DNA from: Euperipatoides rowelli
Lineage: Eukaryota; Onychophora; Udeonychophora; Euonychophora; Peripatopsidae
NCBI GenBank assembly: GCA_003024985.2
Contig: PXIH01S0000446.1
Length of the DNA stretch: 10,408 nucleotides
Direction: 5' to 3' (one strand)
Shown here: positions 1 through 8,509 of the stretch, piece by piece
Layout of the letters: every line of letters begins with the position of its first letter
Numbering within the stretch: position 1 is the stretch's first letter
Notes under the pieces: model-generated
Seen by the model: only the letters and a program-made list of their open reading frames with translations
What the model was told of the DNA's origin: nothing
The model's database searches: none
Translations under genes and position numbers: made by a program

Positions 1-473
1 AAATATTGTCGATTTACATCTTAAAAAAAAAAAAAACTTTAAAATAACTAACAATAATTGCTAACTAATTGTCGATTAATAATATTTTTTAAAAAATTTA
101 TTTCAATCGAATAAATATAAATGTGCAATGAAAACTTTCTTCTGTTTCTAAGAAATATTGTTTTTAACCAATAACAGAGTTCCCTTTTGTTTAATTAATG
201 GGCTTAACAAACAACAGGTAAGATTTACACCTGTCAAATCGCAAATGGCTTTTAAAACTAGCATGGCTAAATTCATAACATACAATAGCCTATATGAAGT
301 TATTAAAAATACTGTAAATAACTTAAAGTTTTATATCTTCTTTTTTTTACATTTCCTATGTTATTATTATTACGGGTTTATTATCAAAACAAAATGCAAT
401 TTGTAGGATAAAATAATGTACCAGAATAGAATTTTAAGTTGCTTTTGAGAGTTCTATATCTATGCTTTTACTC
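1..473. other. AT-rich stretch without recognised gene
   Basis: This stretch is strongly AT-rich with A and T runs. The longest open frame (158-406, + strand) encodes a low-complexity protein rich in F, Y, I and N. It shows no family motif, so I treat it as chance. The word ATTGTCGATT occurs twice (about 5 and 68), which is too short to define a repeat family. I see no RNA gene. Confidence 0.6.
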
Positions 474-508
474 ATAATATTAGAGCATAAAGCGTCCTTA
501 GCATACAA
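474..508 (+). repeat. Left arm of 35-bp inverted repeat
   Basis: This arm pairs with 708-742 as its reverse complement, with a single mismatch. Eight bases inside it begins TAGCCTACTA (517-526), which recurs at 747-756. Confidence 0.85.
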
Positions 509-707
509 TATCACTGTAGCCTACTATCGGCATGAACAAGTTGAACTTTAGTTTTGTATGAGTATTTTATATTGTAAAGGGGAATTTTTTTCATTTCATT
601 TAATGTATTTTTATTACCTTACGCTACGTCCGCATTCTTTTTTCCTTTTGTATAACCTTATTTAAGAATGATTCAAGACATTGCAAGTTGTATTATTGTC
701 AGCCATC

Positions 708-742
708 TTGTATGCTAAGGACACTTTATGCTCTAATATTAT
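708..742 (-). repeat. Right arm of 35-bp inverted repeat
   Basis: This arm starts TTGTATGCTAAGGAC and is the inverted partner of 474-508. The direct word TAGCCTACTA (747-756) lies four bases outside it. Confidence 0.85.
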
Positions 743-756
743 GGGATAGCCTACTA

Positions 757-1136
757 CAAACGAGATTTAGTATTTCATGACGTATGCATACTTTCATCCG
801 TCCTAAAAACATGTCTATACAGATATTATCTGTATTATGAAGATTGAATGGTAAGAAATGATGAATGAAACTTGACTTTTTAGGTAAAAATAATATGATT
901 TAAATTTTGTTAAAATGAGCATTGATAATACACTTTAAGTATTTTGGGTATCAATCTGCACATGTTAATAATGACATATCAGGTTGAAAATTGATAGGTA
1001 TGACATCATACATCTACTAATCTCATACCAAATATTGAAACCTTATGACGTCATGTGTGGGGGTGGCACTGTGGTAAAAATCGAAAAATTTTTGATTAAT
1101 AAAAAAATATTCTAAGTCGATGGTGAAATCATTTCT
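757..1136. other. Non-coding AT-rich spacer
   Basis: No open frame here has recognisable motifs. It contains one perfect CRE-type palindrome, TGACGTCA (1046-1053). I give that no regulatory weight because no gene lies nearby. Confidence 0.5.
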
Positions 1137-1169
1137 GTGCATCCTAAAACATCACTTCCAGTCGGCCAT

Positions 1170-1616
1170 CTTGGAAAAAACCAGATGGGGTTCAAAATTA
1201 TCAATCCCATCATGAATCATAATCCATCCCATCATGCATCTAGAAAAGACCCAGATGGGTTTCAAAATTCTAGAGTGAGAGGGGTCTATTACCCATCATG
1301 CGTCTTGAAAAGACCCAGATGGGTTTCAAAATTCTGGAATGGGTGTGGAATATATCCCATCATGCATCATAATAAATCCCATCATGCATCAATATGTGAC
1401 CTCACATGCCCACATTTGGGCATAAATTTAAAACAAGAATGAGACGAGAGTGAGATGTCCCATCATGCATCATAATCCTACCCATAAGGCCTCATAATGT
1501 GATGTCATATGCCCATATATGTGCACAGGATAGCAGTCATCTTGGATTTTCAAATTCGCAAATGATGTCACTACTGGACACCATCTTGAAAAGATCCAGA
1601 TTGGGCTCGAAACCCT
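1170..1616 (+). repeat. Imperfect tandem array of CCCATCATGCATC and CCAGATGGG words
   Basis: The word CCCATCATG occurs six times, starting near 1205, 1227, 1292, 1356, 1378 and 1459. Steps are roughly 22, 65, 64, 22 and 81 bp. A second word, approximately GAAAAGACCCAGATGGGTTTC, occurs at about 1174, 1243 and 1308, with a diverged copy at 1588. The clearest tandem pair is 1227-1291 and 1292-1355, two units of about 64-65 bp containing both words. The open frame across this region (1137-1442) only reads through the repeat and has a low-complexity His/Ser/Lys-rich product. CCCATC and GATGGG within one unit are reverse complements, so each unit could form a small hairpin. It is probably a local minisatellite or part of a dispersed repeat. 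Confidence 0.7.
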
Positions 1617-1665
1617 GTTTTATATCTACTCACAACTAAAAAAAATGCTTATCAAGAATTTTTGG

Positions 1666-1679
1666 CCCCCCCCCCCCCC
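1666..1679 (+). repeat. Poly-C tract (C14)
   Basis: Fourteen consecutive cytosines follow TTTTTGG and precede TCCTGAATTTTTTT. This stands out in AT-rich DNA. The length is prone to sequencing and replication slippage. Confidence 0.85.
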
Positions 1680-1680
1680 T

Positions 1681-2352
1681 CCTGAATTTTTTTCTGTGAA
1701 TGCCCATGAGAACTAGGCTAACTTCAGAGAATCTTCGATATTTATGAAGAAGAGCTCAAGATAGAAATTTTTGGCGATTGATGAACGTGAACCTCACCTC
1801 AGAGAATACCCTCAATAATGATGAAAAATTTTTATGGCAGCAATTTTTTTAGAGATTCTACAAAAAACAAAAAAATGAAGTCTAGTGTGGTCAGTCATAT
1901 TTCAAATATGAGTAGCAATAAACCAAAACTGTATGAAAAAAAAGGTGATAAATTAATTTTAAAACAGGTAAAGTACACTGTATAAATATAATAACAATCA
2001 TATAAAAATGGTTATATAGTTTAGGATCAATATAATTAACTTGGGGGAAAAAAAGTTAAGTGTGAATCAATAATGATTGACAAATCTTTCTATTTAGAAA
2101 CTATTTCAAGGTTTATTTGTACCACATGACTATTAAAATTAATTTTAGTTTAGATAGTTGTACATAATTTAATCCTAAAGATAAATAAGTTGGAATAAAA
2201 CTTGAAGATTATTTAGCTGAATTGGACCTTCAACTAGTTTAGAAGTTCATGACACTTGATTCAATTAGTAGGATAACATGTCAATTATTATGATTAACCG
2301 TCCAATTTTATGGTTATGAAAAGACTAAACCTAAATCTTCATTCACACTTTA
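1681..2352. other. Non-coding AT-rich stretch
   Basis: I found no gene, structural RNA or clear repeat here. GAAATTTTTGG and GAAAAATTTTTATGG near 1765 and 1822 are short AT words only. Confidence 0.5.
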
Positions 2353-2380
2353 CCATGGCTAAGACATGGTTGAGCCATGG
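2353..2380 (+). repeat. 28-bp CCATGG-rich repeat, copy 1
   Basis: This 28-mer opens CCATGGCTAAGACATGG and ends AGCCATGG. Its outer octamers CCATGGCT and AGCCATGG are perfect inverted partners. It aligns with 3331-3358 at 25 of 28 positions. Weaker echoes follow: GGTTGAGCCA near 2413 and GGTTCAACC near 2500. The surrounding 150 bp may therefore be a decayed dispersed repeat. Confidence 0.65.
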
Positions 2381-2740
2381 ACAGTATCATTCACATAGAC
2401 ATTTTAATCTGAGGTTGAGCCACAGATGAACCACTAGTCTTACTATTGATTGAGTCATGAGACTTATTCTATTCATTGCCCATGCGAACAAATCCTGGTT
2501 CAACCCATTTGAGTCGTGTTAAATTGATTCTCATGAGATCTTTAATCCTCACAAGATATAACTTTTCTGTTGAAAAAATATCATAATGGAATGAAGTTTA
2601 TTTCCTTATTAAAATACAATTTGTTAAGTTTAATCATAGCTTATGACAACACAGAATGAAGTAGTAGCGGTAGTTTGCAGGATCAAAAGAAGGATTCAAC
2701 TATATTTTTAAATGTTGTATTCAATTGTTAAGCATAGTAT
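2381..2740. other. Spacer with faint repeat echoes, no gene
   Basis: Apart from the diverged GGTTGAGCCA and GGTTCAACC words, I see no coding or RNA signal. All frames are closed by frequent stops. Confidence 0.45.
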
Positions 2741-2890
2741 AAAATGTCATTAATAAATACGATACCGGTACCGTAATCGTACACTGTATATGTTTCATTC
2801 AGGAATTTAAAGTACATTATAAAATGTCATTAGTAGATACGATATCGTAATCAATATATTGTTTATGTTTCATTAAGGAATTTAAAGTAT
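2741..2890 (+). repeat. Two-copy tandem duplication, units of 80 and 70 bp
   Basis: The first unit (2741-2820) and second unit (2821-2890) both begin AAAATGTCATTA, continue ATACGATA, and end with GTTTCATT..GGAATTTAAAGTA. The first copy carries extra bases forming TACCGGTACCG in the middle, where the second has only TATCG. The copies differ at scattered positions, so the duplication is not recent. There is no coding content. Confidence 0.85.
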
Positions 2891-3330
2891 TTTTTTTCAT
2901 CTCATCAATATTCCTTTATTATTAAACTTTAGCTTGAATTGATTTTTCTTTTCCAGAACATATCAAATATATATAACCTAATGGCAATTAATGTTTGTGA
3001 AATTGTGACGTTCACTTTAATGTGAGTATTCTAAAGATAATGGGGAATTAAAGAAAAATTTTTGTTAGTTTATTTATCAATTAGAAAAGAAAAAAACAAA
3101 GACATGCCTGTTTATAACTAAAATGTTTACACTAACTAAAATATTATATTAACTGATGATACATCAAAGTAATTTTTATTGTATAATAATAAACTAACGA
3201 CAATTGAATGACTGAGGTGGAGTTATGTTCACATGGAAACTAATGGTGTACGAGATAGAGTTGTGCTCGCATGTCTTGAAGTAAATAAACCTGACTGAGA
3301 TAGGAAAAAAATGACCATTCAAAACTTTGT
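2891..3330. other. Non-coding AT-rich stretch
   Basis: Nothing recognisable. The minus-strand open frame at 3194-3415 runs through the neighbouring 28-bp repeat and has no family motif. Confidence 0.5.
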
Positions 3331-3358
3331 CCATGGTTGAGACATGGTTCAGCCATGG
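3331..3358 (+). repeat. 28-bp CCATGG-rich repeat, copy 2
   Basis: This copy opens CCATGGTTGAGACATGG and ends AGCCATGG. It matches the copy at 2353-2380 at 25 of 28 positions in the same orientation. Because of its partial palindromy it also resembles that copy in inverted orientation. Confidence 0.65.
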
Positions 3359-4628
3359 TTGAAATAATTGTTCATACGAATGGGGCCTATGAGAGAATAA
3401 ATTAGTAACAAACAACTATAGGTCAGACATTTAAATCAAACACACTTATTTATATTACACAATATAATATTTTAGGTATATATATATTTATGCTATATGT
3501 ATATTATTTATAAATCATTATTTTAAAAGCATCTATAAATTTGGCGGTACAATTTTACACCATAAACTAATACGGAAATATATTTTATCACAAAAAATAT
3601 ACACACATAAATCAACCAATTTTCTCCATTGATAATCATTAATATAAACAAAATTTAACATGATAAAATCATCATATAATTCCTCCATTAGCATGATTCA
3701 GCTTAAACAATCTAAATTACTTTTGTTAATGAAGTAAATTAGGTGATGTGAGCAAAGTAAAGATCTTGCCACAATTTAATGGGACCCAATGATGGACCAT
3801 GTGTTCAAAATGTGATGGCTAATTTATACATGATTTCATAAATCTGATTATCAAATGAAGAATGATCTTCTCCCTATCTAAGTATTTTATTGGATAATCA
3901 ATGCAGTCCATTTGGACACTTAAAATAATGATGCCCATTAGCTTTTTAATTTTTGGTCTAAATGATTTCCGATGATGAAAGAATAATCAATATTTTTAAA
4001 ACATTCCTCTTTTATCCCGAGAAAATTGCAGGAGATAGTGCTTCTTATGTCTTTATGCATGAACCCTGATTCCAGTTGGGTAAGACCCAATTTATTTATT
4101 TTTGTGATGAAGGAACTTTTTGTTGTTGTTGTTTTTGTTCTTTTAGGTTTTCTAGACTATAAGTACATAACTGGCATTGTATGTCAGTGAATGTGAAGTA
4201 GTTTATTCTTTATAAGATAAGATTTTATTGGAGCCTACTTCTGAAGTTGACTTACTACTTGGAAATAGTTCCAATTTACATTTTGATTTTATTTTCCAAG
4301 ATTATTTATGCTTATGTATGCTTTTAAAATGTTACCTAATGTTGTCTTGGACATGTTTCCACAGCCATCTTTATTTACTATTATACAGCTTTCAAACTAC
4401 TTATATATTTTTTTCTTTCACAGTCTTTCATAACAGAGTTTCAGAATCACATTATTCTTAAGCTTCAAGGAAATAGGAGAATGCCAATTTTTATCATATA
4501 TTTATTATCTCAGTGGCAATGGATTTAAGATAACTATATTATAAAGTGTGTAAATTATAGATAGGCTATTTGATTTACAATATCTCTTTATTATATTTGC
4601 TTATCCTAAACAGTAACAATATGGTATA
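3359..4628. other. Long AT-rich stretch upstream of the retrotransposon
   Basis: I found no supported gene. The region includes alternating TA tracts (about 3477-3515) and a short TTG/GTT microsatellite (about 4120-4133). The frame at 4228-4461 encodes a hydrophobic low-complexity peptide and looks accidental. One exon-like patch (a 35-codon frame, 3962-4069, then a GTAAGA at 4080 and a pyrimidine-rich TTTTAG at 4146) is discussed under rejected items. Confidence 0.5.
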
Positions 4629-4641
4629 ATCAGTCTTTCAT
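4629..4641 (+). repeat. Probable 5' target-site duplication of the LINE
   Basis: ATCAGTCTTTCAT here matches ATCAGTCTTTTAT at 9751-9763 at 12 of 13 positions, the first ten being identical. The downstream copy starts one base after the A7 tail of the element, exactly where a non-LTR retrotransposon's duplication should lie. A ten-base match placed this way by chance is unlikely. Confidence 0.75.
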
Positions 4642-4965
4642 TCCCATGAGCACCTGCGCTATTAATACCAGCTTGAGGGAGTTGCTCTGGAGTTTTTTTC
4701 TTCTGAAAATTGTTTTGAAATATTTTGGAATATTATGTATAATTATTGTTAGTATATTCCAGTTGTGCAGTTGGTTATGTTGTTTGTCTTTGTTGACTTC
4801 TGAAAGATTTACCTTTTATGTAAGTGAACCTTCCTTTTTATTCTGCTTATTAAGTTATTCATGATCGAGAGGCCTTAAAATCAACTGTCTGGTCTTAAAC
4901 CTACCTTACCTTAGGAGTTTTAACATTTACCACTTTCATTGCATTGGGATAATATTGCTGTCAAC
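4642..4965 (+). other. Putative 5' UTR and internal promoter region of the LINE
   Basis: It spans from the end of the 5' duplication to the first ORF1 ATG. It begins TCCCATGAGCACCTGCGC, slightly richer in G and C than its surroundings, then becomes T-rich. Elements of this type carry an internal promoter here, but I recognise no specific motif. The frame at 4646-4864 gives a hydrophobic low-complexity peptide and is taken as non-coding. Confidence 0.5.
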
Positions 4966-6020
4966 ATGGTCTATAATTCTGTATGTATTAATTACAAGGA
5001 TATGCTGGTTGGGAACTTGCAAAAACATACTTAATTAGTTTCAGAATCCAATACGATATTTGTGTTGGCAGATGAAAATTTCTTAAACAAACGTATACCG
5101 GACGATAACATTATTGATCTTTTGAAGTCTTTGCATCTCCTGGTGGAGTTGAGTTGCTTACAATTTCTGGCATATCGCTATATTGAATTTACTTCGAAGG
5201 AATTCAAGGCCATTGTTAATTAAGGTGTTTGTAAGACTTGGTGTATTTTTGGTTTACACTGCTGAAACTTTAAAGGAAAAGAACTTGATCAGGTTATCTA
5301 TTACGTGGATGCTTTTAATTATGATTAGACAGGAACTCAATGGAATACTGGAAGAGTTTGGTGATATTATTTCAATATGTCCTGCTATTAAGAAAGTTAG
5401 TGAAACTAAATCATATCATATGACTCCTGCACACATTTTAATGATGCTTAAAGAAAGGATAACCCTGCCAATATACCATATTCTATTTGTTCCAGTGGAA
5501 ATATATGAGGTTGGATACATTTGCAAAATCATAAAAAGATCTGTTTTCAGTGCAAAAAGATTCACATACCATAAGGTAGTGTAATTTTATATGGTGTTAT
5601 CATTGCCGCCAATATCAACCATTGGGTCATGAATGCAGGGCCTTATTTAGTAGTGTTGTCAAAAAAGTTGTCAATGCTGTTCCTAGTAAAGAACGCAATC
5701 CAAAGAAGGACTATCATCCTTATGAGGAGCCCAATGCATTGATGTCTTCAGAACTTGCTGTGGCCACTATTGCTAACAATTATTATATGAGTGAAGCCAG
5801 TGACAATCCAAAGGGCATGAATACTCTGACTGTGGAGATATTGGGTAGCAACATTGCTTGAGTGGGTTTACTTGCATCTGTCATGAAATCATTGGATATT
5901 CCAACTGATTCTAAATTTCTTAGGAATGCAAATGAAGTAGAATAATTATCTTGGGGATCTCATAGTGTCAATAAAAAACAGTGGCTTACAAATGGTGACG
6001 ATAAGATACCTCCCAATTGA
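4966..6020 (+). pseudogene. LINE ORF1 (gag-like RNA-binding protein), broken
   Basis: ORF1 protein would coat the element RNA. The chosen start is the ATG at 4966, preceded by an in-frame TAA at 4921. The first frame reads MVYNSVCINYKDMLVGNLQ, meets TAA at 5032, continues to 5220 with an RRM-like pattern (IFVLADENF, IPDDNIIDLLKSL, YRYIEFTSKEFKAIV), then stops. The reading resumes in the second frame at about 5195-5520 with ELNGILEEFGDIISI, typical of ORF1 proteins ahead of their zinc knuckles, and VPVEIYEVGYICK. It then passes through the first frame (CFQCKKIH) into the third (CYHCRQYQPLGHEC), which runs to TGA at 6018 through in-frame TGA 5859 and TAA 5943. Net length is about 350 codons, in the usual range for such ORFs. 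Two or three frame changes and three stops make it a pseudogene. The gag role rests on position and motifs. Confidence 0.75.
5542..5636 (+). other. Two decayed CCHC zinc knuckles of ORF1
   Basis: In the first frame, Cys codons at 5542 and 5551 and His at 5563 give C-X2-C-X3-H. A Cys codon in the third frame at 5580 sits four codons plus two bases further on, as a C-X2-C-X3-H-X4-C knuckle broken by an indel would show. In the third frame, Cys codons at 5595, 5604 and 5634 have the canonical C-X2-C-X9-C spacing, but the expected His position is Pro (5619) and the only His lies three residues later. Tandem knuckles bind nucleic acid in Tx1, Jockey and related ORF1 proteins. Knuckle assignment is inference. 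Confidence 0.55.
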
Positions 6021-6340
6021 TTTCAGTAGTAGCATACATGTAGTTTATGTTTTTGTTTTATTATACTATGAATGCAGTCACAGCAATGATTGTGTCTGGT
6101 TTTACTTATTTTGGTCTATTTTGATTGTTAATCTGACATGTTATTTGTGCAACTCGTTATTGGAAGTTTCATGTGATTTAATGTCAGACTGTTAATAACG
6201 AGTGGTTACTATGTTTTAATTCTTATTATTGTTTTGGTTTTGGAAATGTATTTCAACTTGATCTTTTATTACTTTTCTGTCATGGTGTTATGAAATTTTT
6301 GGGATTAATGGGATTTATCTACACACAAAGCTTTAGATTA
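6021..6340 (+). other. Spacer between LINE ORF1 and ORF2
   Basis: This is T-rich, non-coding DNA separating the end of ORF1 from the ORF2 ATG. The frame at 5965-6195 overlaps the ORF1 tail and then becomes hydrophobic low complexity, so it is not called. The ORF2 frame is open from an earlier ATG at 6290, so translation might start there instead. Confidence 0.5.
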
Positions 6341-6361
6341 ATGAATACAAATCAAAACACT

Positions 6362-7018
6362 TTAAAATGTTGTTCATTAAACATTCAGGGTATAAATAGT
6401 TACAGGGAAAAAAAAAGCTTGGCTGCTTTATTAGTAAAAAATGATTTTGATTTAGTTTTTTTTTTCCAGGAAGTCAAGCTTACAAGAGGGGGTGATAATA
6501 ATGTAGTTATGTTTGAAAAACACTTTCATGTTTTTAATTCTCTGGCTGCTTCAGCCAAAAAAAAAAAAAGGGGGGGGGGTCATGGTATTTATTTATAAAT
6601 CTGTATTGATTACCAATCTCAAGATAGTATTATCTGATCCGAATATCATTATTTTAGCTGTCGTGATTGGAGGGGAAAAATTATTTCTGGTTTTGTATTA
6701 CAGGGCTAATCAAATCATTGCAAATATAATTTTATTCAATAAATTTTATGAAGTGATGCCAAGAAATCAATTGAACCTCATTATGGCGGGCAATTTAAAT
6801 GTAATTAATTTGAATCTTTAGAACCTCATTTGCGTATAGTTAGATCTTTGGGTATTATTGATGCTGCAGAGCAATTAGGCTTGGCAGATTTACCTACCAA
6901 AATTGCCAGTACCTCTAATCGGTTAGATTGTTTTTTGATTACTGGTAATAGTTTTAGGAAATTTTGTTACAAAACTAGGTCTACTATTATGTCTGATCAC
7001 ATTGCTATATTGCTTGAA
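6362..7018 (+). other. APE-type endonuclease domain of ORF2
   Basis: This domain makes the first-strand nick in target-primed reverse transcription. The opening strand SLNIQGIN holds the conserved Asn (residue 14 from the 6341 Met). FFFQEV holds the metal-binding Glu (residue 44), with one extra Phe next to a T10 run. After the A13G10 frame change comes GGGVMVFIYKSV, then LFLVLYYRANQ and MAGNLNVI, where the family has GDxN: the catalytic Asp is Asn here (codon 6792). A second frame change leads to LGIIDAAEQLGLADL, SNRLDCFLITGN and SDH (6992-7000) with the catalytic His. Motif order and spacing match the exonuclease-endonuclease-phosphatase fold. Confidence 0.9.
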
Positions 7019-7619
7019 ATCCAATTGGCAGATATAATCACGATTCCAGGATACTTTGAGAAACAGGTACATTATTTTATTCGCCAAATCTTGCACTCTG
7101 GAAACATAGTCAACTTGAAAGTGCAAGTTTTATTTCAAATGATAATTTTACGATTGCTAATTGGTTGGAATTTAAAAAAAAAGATTTTTGATTTGATTAA
7201 TAATTTGAACACTATATTTAAAAGAAATCTCTTTGAACAAATGAACACCTTATCTGACTCAATCAATAAACTTTCTAATTTAAATAAAGACAAAATTCCA
7301 TATTTTTTTAAGTGTAAAAAGGAGCTGATTGAGTTAAATAGAATTATTGACCGAAATAATTATATTAAACTTAAGAAAAATATTATAGCATCTTCATGCC
7401 ATATCTTGCAATTTACTACTTCCAGGTTTTTCAAAAAGGATAGTTCATCTTCTTTGGGATTTCTTTTTGTCATTGGCAAAAATGTAAAGAGTATGGAGCT
7501 GGTGAACGAGATATAATGGGTTTTACAAAAATATTTACGTTGATATCCCCAGAAAGTTCAACATTCTTGATTTTGTTGCTAAGTTTGATATTGATTATAA
7601 CCAAGATAGTAGCTTAAAT
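7019..7619 (+). other. Linker between endonuclease and reverse transcriptase
   Basis: This is the charged, helical linker typical of L1/Tx1 ORF2. The first-frame patch FYSPNLALWKHSQLESASF followed by NWLEFKKK (about 7075-7182) corresponds to the WKLN.SLL..E.F segment of relatives. The second-frame part that follows is Lys/Asn/Ile-rich. The third-frame reading is open from 7506 (NIYVDIPRKFNILDFVAKF), upstream of any Met, and continues without a stop into the RT. Confidence 0.65.
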
Positions 7620-8509
7620 TTTATTATATTATCCCATGACTTTAGCGAGGCGATAAGCCTTAATAACAGATATTGTTCTCCAGGTCCAGAATATCATATG
7701 TTTAATAGAGTGATGTACTTACTATTTAATGATTTGATTAATATTAATTATTTGCACCATCACTTTTTTGAGTCTTTCTTGGTGCTGCTCAAAAATAAAA
7801 ATATTACCCCTACTCAGTTTGTTGTACTAAAATCTCTCAGGCCTATTTGTATCCAAAACTTAGACTCTAAGCTTTTTGCCAAAATTTTCAATAGTAAGAT
7901 ATCTATCCTGATACCCAGGGTTTTATCAGCATTTCAATTCGCAATCAAGAATTCCAATATTTGCATTCCTATATTCATTTTATTACAAGAGGCTATTTTT
8001 GAAATTAATAAGCAAAGACTTAAAAAGCAGTAATTATATTAGTAGACGTGTCAAAAGCATTCAATTTTGTTAATTTATGGGTTCTTACCCAGGTGATTAT
8101 TGAGAGTTTTGGTCATTCCAATCTAGCAAGGGGTCTTATAAATTATATTTCCAATAAGGCAGTAAGTATTAAATTCCAGAACAGACTTTATTATTTTATT
8201 GGTTTGATGAGGGGATTGACTCAGGGCTCTCTCCTGAGTTCAAACCTCTTTTCTCTTTATATTAACAACCTAGTTACTCAATTAAACTTAATTTGGGGAT
8301 TTATCTTCCTAATTTTGGTGCCAAAATGTCTTGCATTGATTACTTGGATGATATTACGATTATACTGGAAAATATGGAAAACTTACATCTTGTTTTTGAT
8401 ACTATTAAAAACTTCTCAGAGTCATCTGGTTCTCAGTTCAATAATGACAAAACCTTTGTGTGGAGATCATTTCTTAATCAAATGATTGACAAATAAATTT
8501 TTGGGCATC
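7620..8509 (+). other. Reverse transcriptase domain of ORF2
   Basis: The domain starts with FSEAISLNN..SPGPEYHMFN (SPGP from 7677), followed by LKSLRPICIQNLDSKLFAKI and LIPRVLSAFQFAI, which are RT blocks 1 and 2. After a frame change at the A5 run near 8021 comes VIILVDVSKAFNFVN, with the first catalytic Asp at 8045. GLMRGLTQGSLLSSNLFSLYINNL follows, with the conserved QG at 8222. A further frame change gives MSCIDYLDDITIIL, whose active-site box is YLDD (8341-8352) instead of the usual YADD. Then come SGSQFNNDKTFVW and, one frame on, KFLGIL. All seven RT blocks are present in order. Confidence 0.95.

Larger units (their letters stand above)
474..742. mobile_element. Putative MITE or foldback element with 35-bp inverted ends
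   Basis: The 35 bases at 474-508, starting ATAATATTAGAGCATAAAG, reappear as the reverse complement at 708-742. Only one position differs (C at 493 against the T expected from the other arm), so 34 of 35 match. The arms enclose about 200 bp with no coding potential. This size and layout fit a non-autonomous DNA transposon. No clear target-site duplication sits immediately outside the arms: the left flank is ...TTTACTC and the right flank is GGGATAG.... The arm tips are themselves AT palindromes, which could hide a short TA or TAA duplication. I see no transposase. An alternative is a plain inverted duplication. Confidence 0.6.

Noticed and set aside
158-406. 82-codon open frame, + strand
   Set aside because: The product is low complexity (F, Y, N, K) in AT-rich DNA, with no motif and no nearby gene context.
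1046-1053. CRE palindrome TGACGTCA
   Set aside because: A single 8-mer with no adjacent promoter or gene; expected by chance at genome scale.
3194-3415. 73-codon open frame, - strand
   Set aside because: It reads through the CCATGG repeat, and no family pattern is visible.
3962-4146. Possible exon and short intron
   Set aside because: A 35-codon frame ends at TGA 4067. GTAAGA at 4080 and a pyrimidine tract with TTTTAG at 4146 resemble splice sites, but the frame stops before the donor and there is no recognisable protein.
4228-4864. Two hydrophobic open frames before ORF1 (4228-4461, 4646-4864)
   Set aside because: Their Leu/Phe/Ser-rich products come from T-rich DNA. One lies outside the LINE and the other is in its 5' UTR; neither has a motif.
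6557-6579. A13G10 run as a programmed frameshift site
   Set aside because: Many other frame changes and stops occur in ORF2, so random decay or sequencing error explains it better.
6923-7126. Minus-strand open frame inside the endonuclease region
   Set aside because: It is antisense to a clearly recognised endonuclease reading on the + strand.
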